From Mannheimia glucosida (GTDB taxonomy: Bacteria; Pseudomonadota; Gammaproteobacteria; Enterobacterales; Pasteurellaceae): a DNA stretch of 64,000 bases. A program made the translations under genes and the position numbers. The DNA lies in the NCBI RefSeq assembly GCF_046267875.1, contig NZ_CP176502.1, forward strand, positions 1,178,001 to 1,242,000, given 5' to 3'. Shown here one piece after another: positions 25,296-34,539 of this stretch. The first letter of the stretch is position 1, and every line of letters begins with the position of its first letter. The notes under the pieces are model-generated. The model saw only the letters and a program-made list of their open reading frames with translations, was not told the DNA's origin and did not search any database.

Positions 25296-25314
25296 GGGCG
25301 TGCTTCGCACGCCC
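25296..25314. repeat. Perfect triloop hairpin after the dihydroorotate dehydrogenase gene
   Basis: GGGCGTGC (25296-25303) pairs with GCACGCCC (25307-25314) around TTC, with no T-run. It lies between convergent genes, six bases after the stop codon. It has the same format as the four galK-galM hairpins. Confidence 0.85.
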
Positions 25315-25321
25315 GAATAAA

Positions 25322-25732
25322 TTAACCTAACCATTTCTCCACTAATTCATTGGTGGTTTCTTTATGCACCCACATACTGCCTAGTTCCGGCACTGGGAAT
25401 TTGGTGTGGTTGTAGCCGACAAATTGACGGAAATCGAACACGGCGTGCGGGTAGCCGTTGATAAGCAAAAAGGCTTGATAGCCGTCTTCACTCCAACAAA
25501 TTTCTAAACGGCGAGGTTCTTTTAATGAATTTTGCTCAATATCACTCAGCCGAAACACAAATAGACTATCCACCACCGGTTGTTCGGTTTGATGTAAATC
25601 CATCGCATAAAAATAGCCGCTTTCTTCATCAATCTCAAACATTACCACTAAATGTTCGTGCTGGGTTGAATGAGCCCCATTGCGATAAGGTTCGTTCAGT
25701 AAAATATGATCAGTTAAAACAGAGTAGAGCAT
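25322..25732 (-). CDS. Conserved hypothetical protein (DUF2251-like)
   Basis: A 136-residue soluble protein with no signal peptide or membrane segment, rich in aromatic residues. Conserved-looking stretches include VVMFEIDEESGYFYAMD and FLLINGYPHAVFDF. It resembles the small Pasteurellaceae family DUF2251, often found beside eno; that assignment is from memory of the family and its context. AAGGAT upstream decides the ATG at 25732. The gene follows eno after a terminator hairpin whose tail leads into this ribosome-binding site, so expression may be by read-through. The function is unknown. Confidence 0.7.
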   Translation of the reverse strand: MLYSVLTDHILLNEPYRNGAHSTQHEHLVVMFEIDEESGYFYAMDLHQTEQPVVDSLFVFRLSDIEQNSLKEPRRLEICWSEDGYQAFLLINGYPHAVFDFRQFVGYNHTKFPVPELGSMWVHKETTNELVEKWLG

Positions 25733-25751
25733 TGAATTATCCTTATAAACA

Positions 25752-25779
25752 AAATGCCACCGATTTCTCAGTGGCATTT
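25752..25779 (-). terminator. Terminator hairpin after eno
   Basis: On the minus strand AAATGCCAC pairs with GTGGCATTT around a ten-base loop, then runs into TTGTTTATAAGGA. It ends eno and precedes the DUF2251-like start by only about 20 bases. Confidence 0.85.
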
Positions 25780-25795
25780 AAGAGTATCGAGCCGA

Positions 25796-27106
25796 TTATG
25801 CTTGACCTTTAATCTCTTTACGACCGTTGAACGGAGCCGGTGTACCAGCACGCTCTAACGCTTCTTCGATACGGATTAACTGGTTGTATTTCGCTACACG
25901 GTCTGAACGGCTCATTGAACCGGTTTTGATTTGACCTGCTGCTGTACCTACTGCTAAATCTGCAATGGTTGCATCTTCAGTTTCGCCTGAACGGTGAGAG
26001 ATAACTGCGGTATAACCTGCATCTTTCGCCATTTTGATTGCAGCTAAAGTTTCAGTTAAAGAACCGATTTGGTTGAATTTGATTAAGATTGAGTTTGCGA
26101 TACCTTTCTCAATACCGTTTTTCAAGATTTTGGTATTGGTTACGAATAAGTCATCACCTACTAATTGTACTTTGTCGCCTAATACTTTAGTTTGGTATGC
26201 GAAACCTTCCCAGTCAGATTCGTCTTGACCATCTTCGATAGACACGATTGGGTACTCTTTGCATAAGCCTTCTAAGTAGTGAGTGAACTCTTGTGAAGTA
26301 AAGGTTTTGCCTTCGCCTTTCATATCGTACACATTGCGTTCTTTATCGTAGAATTCAGATGATGCACAGTCCATTGCTAAAGTTACGTCTTTACCTAACA
26401 CATAGCCTGCTTTTTCTACTGCTTCTTTAATGCACGCTAATGCGTCTGCATTTGAAGCCAAGTTTGGTGCGAAACCACCTTCATCACCTACAGCAGTATT
26501 TAAGCCTTTTGCTTTTAATACTTTTGCAAGATTGTGGAATACTTCAGCACCGATGCGTAACGCTTCTTTTAATGTAGAAGCACCTACCGGCTGAATCATA
26601 AATTCTTGAATGTCCACGTTGTTGTCAGCGTGTTCACCACCGTTGATGATGTTCATCATTGGTAATGGCATTGAGTAAACGCCCGGTGTGCCGTTTAATT
26701 CAGCAATGTATGCGTAAAGCGGTAAACCTTTTGACGCTGCTGCTGCTTTTGCTGTTGCTAAAGAAACCGCTAAGATAGCGTTTGCACCGAATTTTGATTT
26801 GTTTTCTGTGCCATCTAAATCGATCATAATTTGGTCGATTTCAGCTTGTGCAGAACCATCTTTACCTACTAATGCGTTTGCAATTTCGTTGTTTACAGCA
26901 GAAACCGCTTTTAATACACCTTTACCTAAGAAACGACCTTTGTCGCCATCACGTAATTCTAATGCTTCACGTGAACCGGTAGAAGCACCTGATGGAGCAG
27001 CCGCTAAGCCTACAAAACCACCTTCTAAGTGAACTTCTGCTTCTACAGTTGGGTTACCACGAGAGTCGATGATTTCACGACCGATTACTTTAACAATTTT
27101 AGCCAT
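25796..27106 (-). CDS. eno: Enolase
   Basis: A 436-residue glycolytic enzyme converting 2-phosphoglycerate to phosphoenolpyruvate, and a degradosome component in relatives (E. coli 432). The N-terminal IIDSRGNPTVE motif is intact, as are AAPSGASTGSREA, the catalytic SIEDGQDESDW and the signature LIKFNQIGSLTET. Codon use is strongly biased, as expected for a highly expressed gene. The 190-base upstream gap holds its AT-rich promoter region and the rlmC terminator. Confidence 0.99.
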   Translation of the reverse strand: MAKIVKVIGREIIDSRGNPTVEAEVHLEGGFVGLAAAPSGASTGSREALELRDGDKGRFLGKGVLKAVSAVNNEIANALVGKDGSAQAEIDQIMIDLDGTENKSKFGANAILAVSLATAKAAAASKGLPLYAYIAELNGTPGVYSMPLPMMNIINGGEHADNNVDIQEFMIQPVGASTLKEALRIGAEVFHNLAKVLKAKGLNTAVGDEGGFAPNLASNADALACIKEAVEKAGYVLGKDVTLAMDCASSEFYDKERNVYDMKGEGKTFTSQEFTHYLEGLCKEYPIVSIEDGQDESDWEGFAYQTKVLGDKVQLVGDDLFVTNTKILKNGIEKGIANSILIKFNQIGSLTETLAAIKMAKDAGYTAVISHRSGETEDATIADLAVGTAAGQIKTGSMSRSDRVAKYNQLIRIEEALERAGTPAPFNGRKEIKGQA

Positions 27107-27263
27107 TGTTGATGTCCTCTAATATACGAGTTAATAGAAAAAAAGAATAGGTATATAGTAAAGCGATTTTCTGCTTTTGTCTTGGAAAAACTGATTGAGT
27201 GGCGGAAAATTTACCACTAATTTGATCTAAGACTATATTCGGGCAAGATTATAGCAATGTTTG

Positions 27264-27286
27264 CAAAAAACGGCAAAAATTTGCCC
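27264..27286 (-). terminator. Intrinsic terminator after rlmC
   Basis: On the minus strand GGCAA pairs with TTGCC around ATTT, followed by GTTTTTT. It is directly downstream of the rlmC stop and next to an uptake-signal-like ACAAGCGGG. Confidence 0.7.
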
Positions 27287-27297
27287 GCTTGTAATGC

Positions 27298-28476
27298 CTA
27301 TTTTTTGACTAAAAAAGTCAGCGTTTCATAATGTGCAGTGTGGGCGAACATATCAAATAACTGCACTTTGTGTAGTTCATAGTTGGTTAAAAATGCAAAA
27401 TCATTCGCCATTGAGATGGCATTACAACTGGAGTAAATCAAATAAGGCGAGCCTAATTGATTTAAAAATTCAGCCAATGGTTTGCCGATACCACGCCGAG
27501 GTGGGTTTACAATCACTAAATCGGGCGGAGAACCGGTGTCATTTAAGGCAAATTGTGCCGAATCTAATGAGGCAAATTTCACCTGTTTTAAGCCGAGTTT
27601 TTCGGCCGATTTGGTCGCACTTGCAATGGCAGAGGCGGAAATCTCAATGCCGGTTAGTTCCACGTTTGGGCACTTTGCTTGCAAGGCGTTGGCACAATGT
27701 AAGCCAAAACCACCGACACCGCAGAACAAGTCCCACAATTTAGTAATAGGTAAATCTTCCACCCAGCTTTGTGCGGTGCGGTAAAGCTGGCTTGCTACCA
27801 CAGGGTTGGTTTGGAAAAAGCCTTGTGGGCGAATAAAAAGCGGTATGCCGTTAAAATGTTCTTCCAAGACCTTTTGTTCAGTAAGGAAAATCTCGGTTTC
27901 GCCTTCTAAAAGAGCAGCGTGTTGGGGCTGAATATTCAGACTAACCACCGAATTAGGTGGCAGTTTTTCCAACAGTTTTGGCAATTCCCGTTCAACCAAG
28001 GCTCGCTTTGCCTCGCTGCGAACGACAAAACGGAGCATAAGTGATTGATTATATTGGCTTTCGGTAATCAGAATATATTTTAGCTCGCCCTTTTTCTTGC
28101 TGATGTTATACGGCACTAATCCGGCTCGAGCGATAAAATCTTTCAGAATCGGAAACAGCTTGTGAAACGAGGGCGGGTAGAGCAGACAGTCGGTTAAATC
28201 CACACCGCTTTGAGCATCATTTTGATCTTTTAAAATGCCTAAAATCGGACGTTCTACACTGCCGGAGACCACCATTTTTGCTTTGTTACGAAATTGCGAA
28301 AGTGGCGAGCCGACAAGCGGTAAGATTTCCGTTTTATTTTGCAAAATAAACGGCAAAATCAACTGCTTGAGATCAGCCTCTTTGGCGGCTAATTGGGTAG
28401 TGTATGGCTTTTCAATCCATTGGCACGAGCTACAATCACCACGCTCAAAATGCGAACAATGCAACAAGCTAGACAT
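27298..28476 (-). CDS. rlmC: 23S rRNA (uracil-747-C5)-methyltransferase
   Basis: A 392-residue SAM-dependent RNA methyltransferase (E. coli RlmC 375). Its N-terminal cysteines, CSHFERGDCSSCQW, plus Cys near 92 ligate a [4Fe-4S] cluster. The SAM-binding motif is LWDLFCGVGGFGLH. The catalytic cysteine is in IYSSCNAISM. The N-terminal iron-sulfur domain without a TRAM domain fits RlmC and not RlmD. Its start overlaps the nagZ stop by eight bases, so the two are translationally coupled. Confidence 0.94.
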   Translation of the reverse strand: MSSLLHCSHFERGDCSSCQWIEKPYTTQLAAKEADLKQLILPFILQNKTEILPLVGSPLSQFRNKAKMVVSGSVERPILGILKDQNDAQSGVDLTDCLLYPPSFHKLFPILKDFIARAGLVPYNISKKKGELKYILITESQYNQSLMLRFVVRSEAKRALVERELPKLLEKLPPNSVVSLNIQPQHAALLEGETEIFLTEQKVLEEHFNGIPLFIRPQGFFQTNPVVASQLYRTAQSWVEDLPITKLWDLFCGVGGFGLHCANALQAKCPNVELTGIEISASAIASATKSAEKLGLKQVKFASLDSAQFALNDTGSPPDLVIVNPPRRGIGKPLAEFLNQLGSPYLIYSSCNAISMANDFAFLTNYELHKVQLFDMFAHTAHYETLTFLVKK

Positions 28477-29506
28477 TTGCTTCCTTCCATTCCAGCCAGT
28501 TGTTTTGTAAGGCGGTTAATTGCCCTTGAGCTTGTTGGTAGCGAGGGCTGTTTTCCAGTTCCCGCCAAGTCACGGTTTTACGTTTCATTAAAGAGAGATG
28601 ACGCTCTTTTTGTGCTTGAGTCGGCTGATATTTCAGCCCGTCTAACACTTGCACCACACCTTCAGGCTCGTTGCAAAGGAGTAATAAATCACAGCCGGCT
28701 TGGATTGCTTTTTCAGAACGCTCGACAAAATTGCCCATAAAGCCCGCACCTTTCATTCCCAAATCGTCAGAGAATATCACACCGTTAAAGTTCAGCTGTT
28801 TACGCAATACCTCTTTAAGCCAATAGCTTGAACCGCTTGCCGGCTGGCTGTCACATTGGGTGTAAACGACGTGGGCTGGCATAATGGCAGAGAGTTTTCC
28901 TTTGGCAATAAGCTGTTTGAACGGCAGAATATCGTGATTAAAAATCTGCTCTTTCGGGCGATCATCAAACGGGGTTTCTAAATGCGAATCGGCTAAAACG
29001 TGTCCGTGGCCGGGGAAGTGTTTGCCGGTGGTCGCCATACCGATTTCACGCATTCCGTCAATAAAGGCTTCGGCAACAGGCAAAATCGCTACTGGCTCTT
29101 GCCCGAATGAGCGATCGCCAATCGCTTTGCATTCGTGTCCTAAATCCAGTACCGGAGCGAAACTGAGGTCTATATCAAGAGCAAACATTTCTGCTGCCAT
29201 CAACCAACCGGTCTCTTTCGCTAATTGCATTGCTTGCTCTGGCGTTGCGGCAAGTTGGTTAAAAGATTGCATTGCCGGCAGTTTAGTAAAGCCTTCACGA
29301 AAGCGTTGTACTCGTCCGCCCTCTTGATCAACAGTAATAAGCAACGGTTTTTTCACCCGCTGGCGAATGGATTTCACTAATGCCTGAATTTGTGCTTTGT
29401 CGTAGAAATTACGGGTGAATAAAATTAGCCCGGAAACCAAAGGGTGTTCCAGCATTTCGACTTCTTCTTGAGTCAGTTCTTTATCTTTAATATCAATCAG
29501 TAACAT
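28469..29506 (-). CDS. nagZ: Beta-N-acetylhexosaminidase (peptidoglycan recycling)
   Basis: A 345-residue cytoplasmic GH3 hydrolase (E. coli 341) that removes N-acetylglucosamine from anhydro-muropeptides. The substrate/catalytic block KHFPGHGHVLADSHLETP is present. VIFSDDLGMKGA carries the nucleophile Asp. VDQEGGRVQRFREGFT is the conserved N-terminal motif. It is the first gene of nagZ-rlmC. Muropeptides handled by NagZ feed AmpC-type regulation in other bacteria, but no ampR/ampC is nearby. Confidence 0.96.
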   Translation of the reverse strand: MLLIDIKDKELTQEEVEMLEHPLVSGLILFTRNFYDKAQIQALVKSIRQRVKKPLLITVDQEGGRVQRFREGFTKLPAMQSFNQLAATPEQAMQLAKETGWLMAAEMFALDIDLSFAPVLDLGHECKAIGDRSFGQEPVAILPVAEAFIDGMREIGMATTGKHFPGHGHVLADSHLETPFDDRPKEQIFNHDILPFKQLIAKGKLSAIMPAHVVYTQCDSQPASGSSYWLKEVLRKQLNFNGVIFSDDLGMKGAGFMGNFVERSEKAIQAGCDLLLLCNEPEGVVQVLDGLKYQPTQAQKERHLSLMKRKTVTWRELENSPRYQQAQGQLTALQNNWLEWKEANV

Positions 29507-29572
29507 AATTTTCGTTGAGCTATTTGCAAAAAAATGAGCAGATATGACCGCTTGTTGTGCCTATTTTACATT

Positions 29573-29601
29573 AAAAAGCCCTTGATTTTCATCAAGGGCT
29601 T
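29573..29601 (-). terminator. Intrinsic terminator after the TerC-family gene
   Basis: AAGCCCTTGAT pairs perfectly with ATCAAGGGCTT (29576-29601) around a four-base loop, with TTTTT following on the minus strand. Confidence 0.93.
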
Positions 29602-29611
29602 AGCGAGTAAA

Positions 29612-30343
29612 TTATATTTGTTGCACTTTTAGTTGATTACGACGCATTTTGATGTTGAGCATTTCAACTACCACCGAGAAGCCCATTGCCGTATAAACGG
29701 CTGCTTTTGGAATATGGATATCAAAGGCTTCACCGACTAACACCACGCCGATTAAAATCAAGAATGCCAAAGCAAGATTTTTAATAGTTGGGTTGTTATC
29801 CACAAAGTCACCAATGGTTTTCGCTGCTAACATCATTACCGCAACTGCAATGATAATCGCAATAACCATTACCGGAATATCATCTGCCATTGCCACAGCA
29901 GTAATGACTGAATCAAGGGAGAAAATAATATCAAAAATTGCAATTTGAATTAACACCATAAAAAAGCTGGCTTTTTTAATGGATTCGCTTTTTTCTTCGT
30001 GATATTCGGCAGAAACGGATTCTTTCAGCTCCATTGCACTTTTAACAATCAGGAATAATCCACCGATGAGTAGAATGAGATCTCTACCTGAAATTGGATT
30101 GTTGCCAATAGTGAAAAGAGGCTCGACCAAACGCATCATCCAAGCAAGCGAGAGAAGCAATAAAATACGGGTTCCCATTGCCAGAGCCAAGCCGATAATT
30201 CGGGCAGATTGGCGTTGTTCAATAGGTAAGCGGGAAACTAAAATGCTGATAACAATAATGTTATCAATGCCTAACACGATTTCAAGCCCGGTAAGTGTAA
30301 ATAGTGCAACCCAAGCTTCAGGATTTGTGATCCAATCAAACAT
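29612..30343 (-). CDS. TerC family integral membrane protein (YgdQ-like)
   Basis: A 243-residue protein with about seven hydrophobic segments. The TerC signature LEIVLGIDNIIVISI near residue 20 and DIIFSLDSVITAVAMADDIP near 145 carry the paired acidic residues thought to bind a metal ion. Family members are linked to manganese efflux or tellurite resistance. No yybP-ykoY manganese riboswitch is visible in the 84-base gap upstream. It follows mutH in the same direction. Confidence 0.9.
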   Translation of the reverse strand: MFDWITNPEAWVALFTLTGLEIVLGIDNIIVISILVSRLPIEQRQSARIIGLALAMGTRILLLLSLAWMMRLVEPLFTIGNNPISGRDLILLIGGLFLIVKSAMELKESVSAEYHEEKSESIKKASFFMVLIQIAIFDIIFSLDSVITAVAMADDIPVMVIAIIIAVAVMMLAAKTIGDFVDNNPTIKNLALAFLILIGVVLVGEAFDIHIPKAAVYTAMGFSVVVEMLNIKMRRNQLKVQQI

Positions 30344-30427
30344 AAAAATATCCTTTTAAAAATAAGGGATTAAGTGGATTTTTCTATCAATAGAAAGATG
30401 AACATCTTATAGAGACTGAACACAAAT

Positions 30428-31108
30428 TTAAAGAGGGGAATGCAAAAAGTTTTGTAAAATTTCGGCAGTAAACTGTTTGCGTAAATAAAATCCTAACGGT
30501 AAAGATTGCACCGCCTCGCCTTTGGCATTGATTGCGGTAGTGACGGAGCGGTTATTTCTACCTTTGGGTCTGAGCTGTAACACTTCGCCTAAGGTTGCAT
30601 TAATTTTATGCAGTTCACCTAACACAATCAACTCCATTAATTCCTCCCAATCTTGCTTTAGGCGGGATTCTTGTGTGATAGTCGGAGACCATAAAATCGG
30701 CTGACCGATATGGCGTTCGGCAAGCGGTATGTTTCGCTCGCCCTCAATCGGAATCCAAAGCACTCGAGAGAGTTTATGTTTAACGTGAGAGGTTTCCCAA
30801 GTAATACCGTTATTTTGGGTTAAAGGGGCAAGGCTGACGAAGGTAGTTTCTAGTGGTAAACCTTTCTGGTTGACGGGAATGGTTTTCAGCTCAATGCCTA
30901 AATGTGCAAAATCCTGTTCGGCTTTACTGCCGGCTTTCGCACCTAAAGCGGTTTCAATCAGAGTACCGACCCAGCCTTTATCTCGTTTCAGATCTGCTGG
31001 TATCGGAATATGAAGCATCTCGGCAATTTCACCTAAAGTGAACCCTGCCAGCCATTCCGCTTTGCTTAATAATGCCTGCTCGGTTGGAGAGAATGTAGAT
31101 AATTGCAT
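30428..31108 (-). CDS. mutH: DNA mismatch repair endonuclease MutH
   Basis: A 226-residue endonuclease (E. coli 229) that nicks the unmethylated strand at hemimethylated GATC during MutSL-directed repair. The catalytic residues are in order: Glu52 in IETALG, Asp66, then the GIELKTIP motif with Glu73 and Lys75. Its presence implies Dam-directed mismatch repair in this organism. lexA lies upstream in the same direction, separated by an inverted uptake-signal pair. Confidence 0.97.
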   Translation of the reverse strand: MQLSTFSPTEQALLSKAEWLAGFTLGEIAEMLHIPIPADLKRDKGWVGTLIETALGAKAGSKAEQDFAHLGIELKTIPVNQKGLPLETTFVSLAPLTQNNGITWETSHVKHKLSRVLWIPIEGERNIPLAERHIGQPILWSPTITQESRLKQDWEELMELIVLGELHKINATLGEVLQLRPKGRNNRSVTTAINAKGEAVQSLPLGFYLRKQFTAEILQNFLHSPL

Positions 31109-31135
31109 TGCACTTAGTTAATTAGACCAAACTGG

Positions 31136-31192
31136 CAAGCGGTCAAATTTAGGCAGAAATTTGCAAAAAATTACTAAAAAATAACCGCTTGT
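31136..31192. repeat. Inverted uptake-signal pair between lexA and mutH
   Basis: CAAGCGGT (31136-31143) and ACCGCTTGT (31184-31192) face each other. The pair begins eight bases after the lexA stop in the direction of transcription and could form a terminator-like fold. Confidence 0.65.
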
Positions 31193-31199
31193 GAGGAAA

Positions 31200-31835
31200 T
31201 TACATCCAAGCATTACTGCGAATAACGCCTACTGCAATGCCTTCAATTTCAATATATTCTTGAGCAGGGTTTACTACAATCGGTTTTAATTCATCGTTTT
31301 CAGGGTGTAAGTAAATTAATTCACCTTTCTTCTCTAAGCGTTTAACAGTCACTTCATCATTTACCCGAGCAACCACCACTTGCCCGTTACGAGCGGTATT
31401 GGTTTTATGAACGGCTAATAGGTCACCGTCTAAAATACCGATTTTTTCCATTGAATTGCCATTTACTTTGAGTAAATAATCAGCACTTGGATTAAACATC
31501 GCACCATTCACCGGGTAATGGTTTTCAACGTGTTCAACAGCTAGAATTGGTGTGCCGGCAGCCACTTTTCCAATTAGAGGTAAGCCTTCATCTTCATCGT
31601 TGGCAGCTTGGTTTTCATCTTCGACTAAAATGCGGATCCCTCGAGATGTACCGGATAACATTTCAATATAGCCTTTACGAGCAAGGGCTTTTAAGTGTTC
31701 TTCTGCTGCATTAGGCGATTTAAAGCCAATTTCACGGGCAATTTCTACTCGAGTGGGTGGCATACCGGTGGTTTCAATATGGTTTTTGACGAAATCAAAA
31801 ATTTCTTGCTGACGGGCAGTTAGATGTTTACGCAT
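31200..31835 (-). CDS. lexA: SOS repressor LexA
   Basis: A 211-residue transcriptional repressor (E. coli 202). The N-terminal winged helix has TRVEIAREIGFKSPNAAEEHLKAL as its recognition region. A self-cleavage site Ala93-Gly94 is in KVAAGTP. The Ser/Lys dyad is in GNSMEKIG (Ser near 129) and EVTVKRL (Lys near 165). An acidic insert between the domains (DENQAANDEDEG) explains the extra length. Two LexA boxes upstream show autoregulation. It diverges from plsB, as in E. coli. Confidence 0.98.
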   Translation of the reverse strand: MRKHLTARQQEIFDFVKNHIETTGMPPTRVEIAREIGFKSPNAAEEHLKALARKGYIEMLSGTSRGIRILVEDENQAANDEDEGLPLIGKVAAGTPILAVEHVENHYPVNGAMFNPSADYLLKVNGNSMEKIGILDGDLLAVHKTNTARNGQVVVARVNDEVTVKRLEKKGELIYLHPENDELKPIVVNPAQEYIEIEGIAVGVIRSNAWM

Positions 31836-31851
31836 TTTAAGTTAATCCTCA

Positions 31852-31889
31852 CTGTCTTTATATACAGAAAATATTGATAGTATATACAG
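31852..31889 (-). promoter_or_regulatory. Two LexA operators upstream of lexA
   Basis: CTGTCTTTATATACAG (31852-31867) fits CTG-N10-CAG exactly. TTGATAGTATATACAG (31874-31889) has one changed base in the first half. The 22-base spacing puts both on the same DNA face, the usual tandem arrangement at lexA. Confidence 0.93.
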
Positions 31890-32001
31890 TATTTTTGATT
31901 TTGTAACTAATAATTTCACGAAATTCCATAAAAATTTATGGTAGAATGGAAGAAATTAGAGGTTAGACCTCCAACAATAACGATTCTAAAAGGATATTTA
32001 T

Positions 32002-34437
32002 ATGTCTGGCTTATTAAATTTTTATCGAGCTTTCCTAAACTTACCACTTTCACTTTTAGTAAAATCTCGCTCTATTCCGACTCATCCAGTGGCTGAACTG
32101 GGACTAAATCTTGAACAGCCGATTGTCTATGTTCTACCTTATACCTCGCAAACCGATTTATTAATTTTACAAAAAAACTGCTTGGCTTTGAATTTGCCCG
32201 ACCCGTTGCAAGAGAATGTGATTGAAGGGCAAGCTCTGCCTCGTTTTGTATTTTTAGATGAAGGTCGCCGTTTTTTTAAATCTAAAGGGGCGAAAAGTGA
32301 GACGGAGTCGATTTTTTATCGTTATTTAGATTTACATCGTGCCAATGCTGAATTAGACGTTCAATTAGTGCCAGTTTCGGTGTTATGGGGGCGTGCGCCG
32401 GGTAAAGAAGATGTTCGCCATTTACAGGTGCTTACCTCATTCCAACGTTTTTTATCCATGGTTTGGTTTGGGCGTGATAATTTTGTACGTTTCTCCCCTG
32501 CAGTATCGTTACGCTATATGGTAACTGAATATGGTGCAGATGAAAAAATCGCTCAAAAAATCGCGCGTGTGGCGAAAATGCACTTTGCAAAATTGCGTTA
32601 TTCAGCAATGGGGCCTCGTTTACCAAATCGTGATGCGATGTTTAATAAAATCCTGAATTCAGAGGTGATTCAAGCTGCGATTGCGGAAGAAGCGAAGAAA
32701 TCATCGCCTGAAAAGGCTCGCAAAGAAGCCGAGAAAATCATTAATGAGATTGCTGCTGATGTGAAACACGAGAGTTTGCGTGTAGCAGATCGAGTTCTGA
32801 GCTGGCTTTGGAATAAGCTTTACCAAGGGATCAACGTGCAAAATGCAGACCGTGTGCGTAAATTGGCATTAGAAGGTCACGAGATCGTTTATGTGCCTTG
32901 CCACCGTAGCCATATGGACTATTTGCTCCTATCTTATCTACTTTACCATCAAGGATTAGTACCGCCACATATTGCCGCTGGGATCAATTTAAATTTCTGG
33001 CCGGCAGGCCCGATTTTCCGTAGTTGGGGAGCATTTTTCATTCGCCGTACCTTTAAAGGAAATCGCCTCTATTCCACCATTTTCCGTGAATATTTAGCGG
33101 AATTATTCTATCGTGGTTATTCGGTCGAATATTTTATTGAAGGCGGGCGTTCACGCACAGGTCGTTTATTAGAGCCTAAAACCGGTATGATGTCGATGAG
33201 CCTACAAGCCTTACAGCGAGGGCTGAATAGACCTTTAAGTATTGTGCCTGTTTATATTGGTTATGAACACGTGCTAGAAGTCGATACCTACGCTAAAGAG
33301 TTGCGAGGTGCGGCAAAAGAGAAAGAAAATGCGGGCTTGGTACTACGGGTACTGAAAAAACTGAAAAATTTAGGTCAAGGATATGTGAATTTCGGTGAGC
33401 CGATTTTGGTAAATAATTACCTGAATCAACATTTCCCTGAATGGAAAGAGCATTCTGAAGATGGACGACCTAAGTGGTTAAATGAAGCCGTGGATAATAT
33501 TTCACATCAAGTAATGGTGAATATCAATAAAGCCGCAGCAGTTAATGCGAAAAACTTAGTCGGTTCAGCGTTATTGGCATCTCGCCAGCGTGCATTAACT
33601 CGTGAACAACTGATTGAACAACTTGAAAGTTATATTCAGCTATTTCGCAATGTACCTTATTCTAAAGATATGACATTACCAGCTGAAAGTGCAGAAGTGA
33701 TGTTGAATCATGTTATTCATTTACCTCGTTCGGGCGTTTTAATTGAAAAAGATAATTTTGGTGAACTGGTTCGTTTAGAACGAGAATCTGCTGTGTTAAT
33801 GACATATTACAGAAATAATGTGCAGCATTTATTTGTGTTGCCTTCACTTGTTGCAAGTATGGTACTTCATCATGAGGCTGTTTCGAAAGATGTTGTGATT
33901 AAGTCGGTTAATCGTATTTATCCATTCTTGCAAGCAGAGTTATTCTTACACTTTAAGCAAGAAGAATTAAAAGCGCATATTGAAGCAATTATTACGGAAC
34001 TAAGTCGGCAAGGGGTGATTAAAAACGAAAGTGATATGTTAATGATCAATCGCCCACATATTCGTACCTTACAATTACATTCAGCTGGTGTGCGTGAAAT
34101 CCTTCAACGTTATTATATTAGCCTAAGTGTCTTGTTGGAGCAGCCAAATATTAGTCGTGGCTCTTTAGAAAAAGAGAGTAGTTCAATTGCTCAGCGTTTA
34201 TCAGTCTTGCATGGTATTAATGCGCCGGAGTTTTTTGATAAAGCGATTTTCTCTACCTTTACATCAAGTCTAAAAGCACAAGGGTATTTTGATGGTGATG
34301 ATAATTTAGCGATTGCAAAAGTTAAAGAAACGGAATCGTTATTACGTAGTTTGATTTCGATTGAAGTTCAGCAGACCATTCAGGGTGCGATGGCTAAAGT
34401 CACAGAATCTGTAGAGAATCCTAATATCGCAGGATAA
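32002..34437 (+). CDS. plsB: Glycerol-3-phosphate 1-O-acyltransferase
   Basis: An 811-residue inner-membrane enzyme (E. coli 807) adding the first acyl chain to glycerol-3-phosphate in phospholipid synthesis. The acyltransferase block I HRSHMD has catalytic His301 and Asp306. GAFFIRRTFKGN (block II), EYFIEGGRSRTGRLLEPKTGM (block III) and LSIVPVYIGYE (block IV) follow. AAAGGATATTTAT precedes the ATG. It is divergent from lexA and ends before a bidirectional terminator. Confidence 0.98.
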   Translation: MSGLLNFYRAFLNLPLSLLVKSRSIPTHPVAELGLNLEQPIVYVLPYTSQTDLLILQKNCLALNLPDPLQENVIEGQALPRFVFLDEGRRFFKSKGAKSETESIFYRYLDLHRANAELDVQLVPVSVLWGRAPGKEDVRHLQVLTSFQRFLSMVWFGRDNFVRFSPAVSLRYMVTEYGADEKIAQKIARVAKMHFAKLRYSAMGPRLPNRDAMFNKILNSEVIQAAIAEEAKKSSPEKARKEAEKIINEIAADVKHESLRVADRVLSWLWNKLYQGINVQNADRVRKLALEGHEIVYVPCHRSHMDYLLLSYLLYHQGLVPPHIAAGINLNFWPAGPIFRSWGAFFIRRTFKGNRLYSTIFREYLAELFYRGYSVEYFIEGGRSRTGRLLEPKTGMMSMSLQALQRGLNRPLSIVPVYIGYEHVLEVDTYAKELRGAAKEKENAGLVLRVLKKLKNLGQGYVNFGEPILVNNYLNQHFPEWKEHSEDGRPKWLNEAVDNISHQVMVNINKAAAVNAKNLVGSALLASRQRALTREQLIEQLESYIQLFRNVPYSKDMTLPAESAEVMLNHVIHLPRSGVLIEKDNFGELVRLERESAVLMTYYRNNVQHLFVLPSLVASMVLHHEAVSKDVVIKSVNRIYPFLQAELFLHFKQEELKAHIEAIITELSRQGVIKNESDMLMINRPHIRTLQLHSAGVREILQRYYISLSVLLEQPNISRGSLEKESSSIAQRLSVLHGINAPEFFDKAIFSTFTSSLKAQGYFDGDDNLAIAKVKETESLLRSLISIEVQQTIQGAMAKVTESVENPNIAG

Positions 34438-34494
34438 TAAATCAAAGAAGAGCGCTAACAAGCACTCGTTTCTTGCAATTTTGTTGCCAAAAAT

Positions 34495-34526
34495 AAAAGC
34501 TGAATGCGATCACATTCAGCTTTTTT
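34495..34526. terminator. Bidirectional terminator between plsB and satP
   Basis: AAAAGCTGAATG (34495-34506) pairs perfectly with CATTCAGCTTTT (34513-34524) around six bases, with A- and T-runs at the ends. Confidence 0.94.
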
Positions 34527-34539
34527 ACTTCCTATATAA

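Noticed and set aside
30344..30427. Manganese (yybP-ykoY) riboswitch before the TerC-family gene
   Set aside because: The gap is only 84 bases and lacks the conserved riboswitch core.
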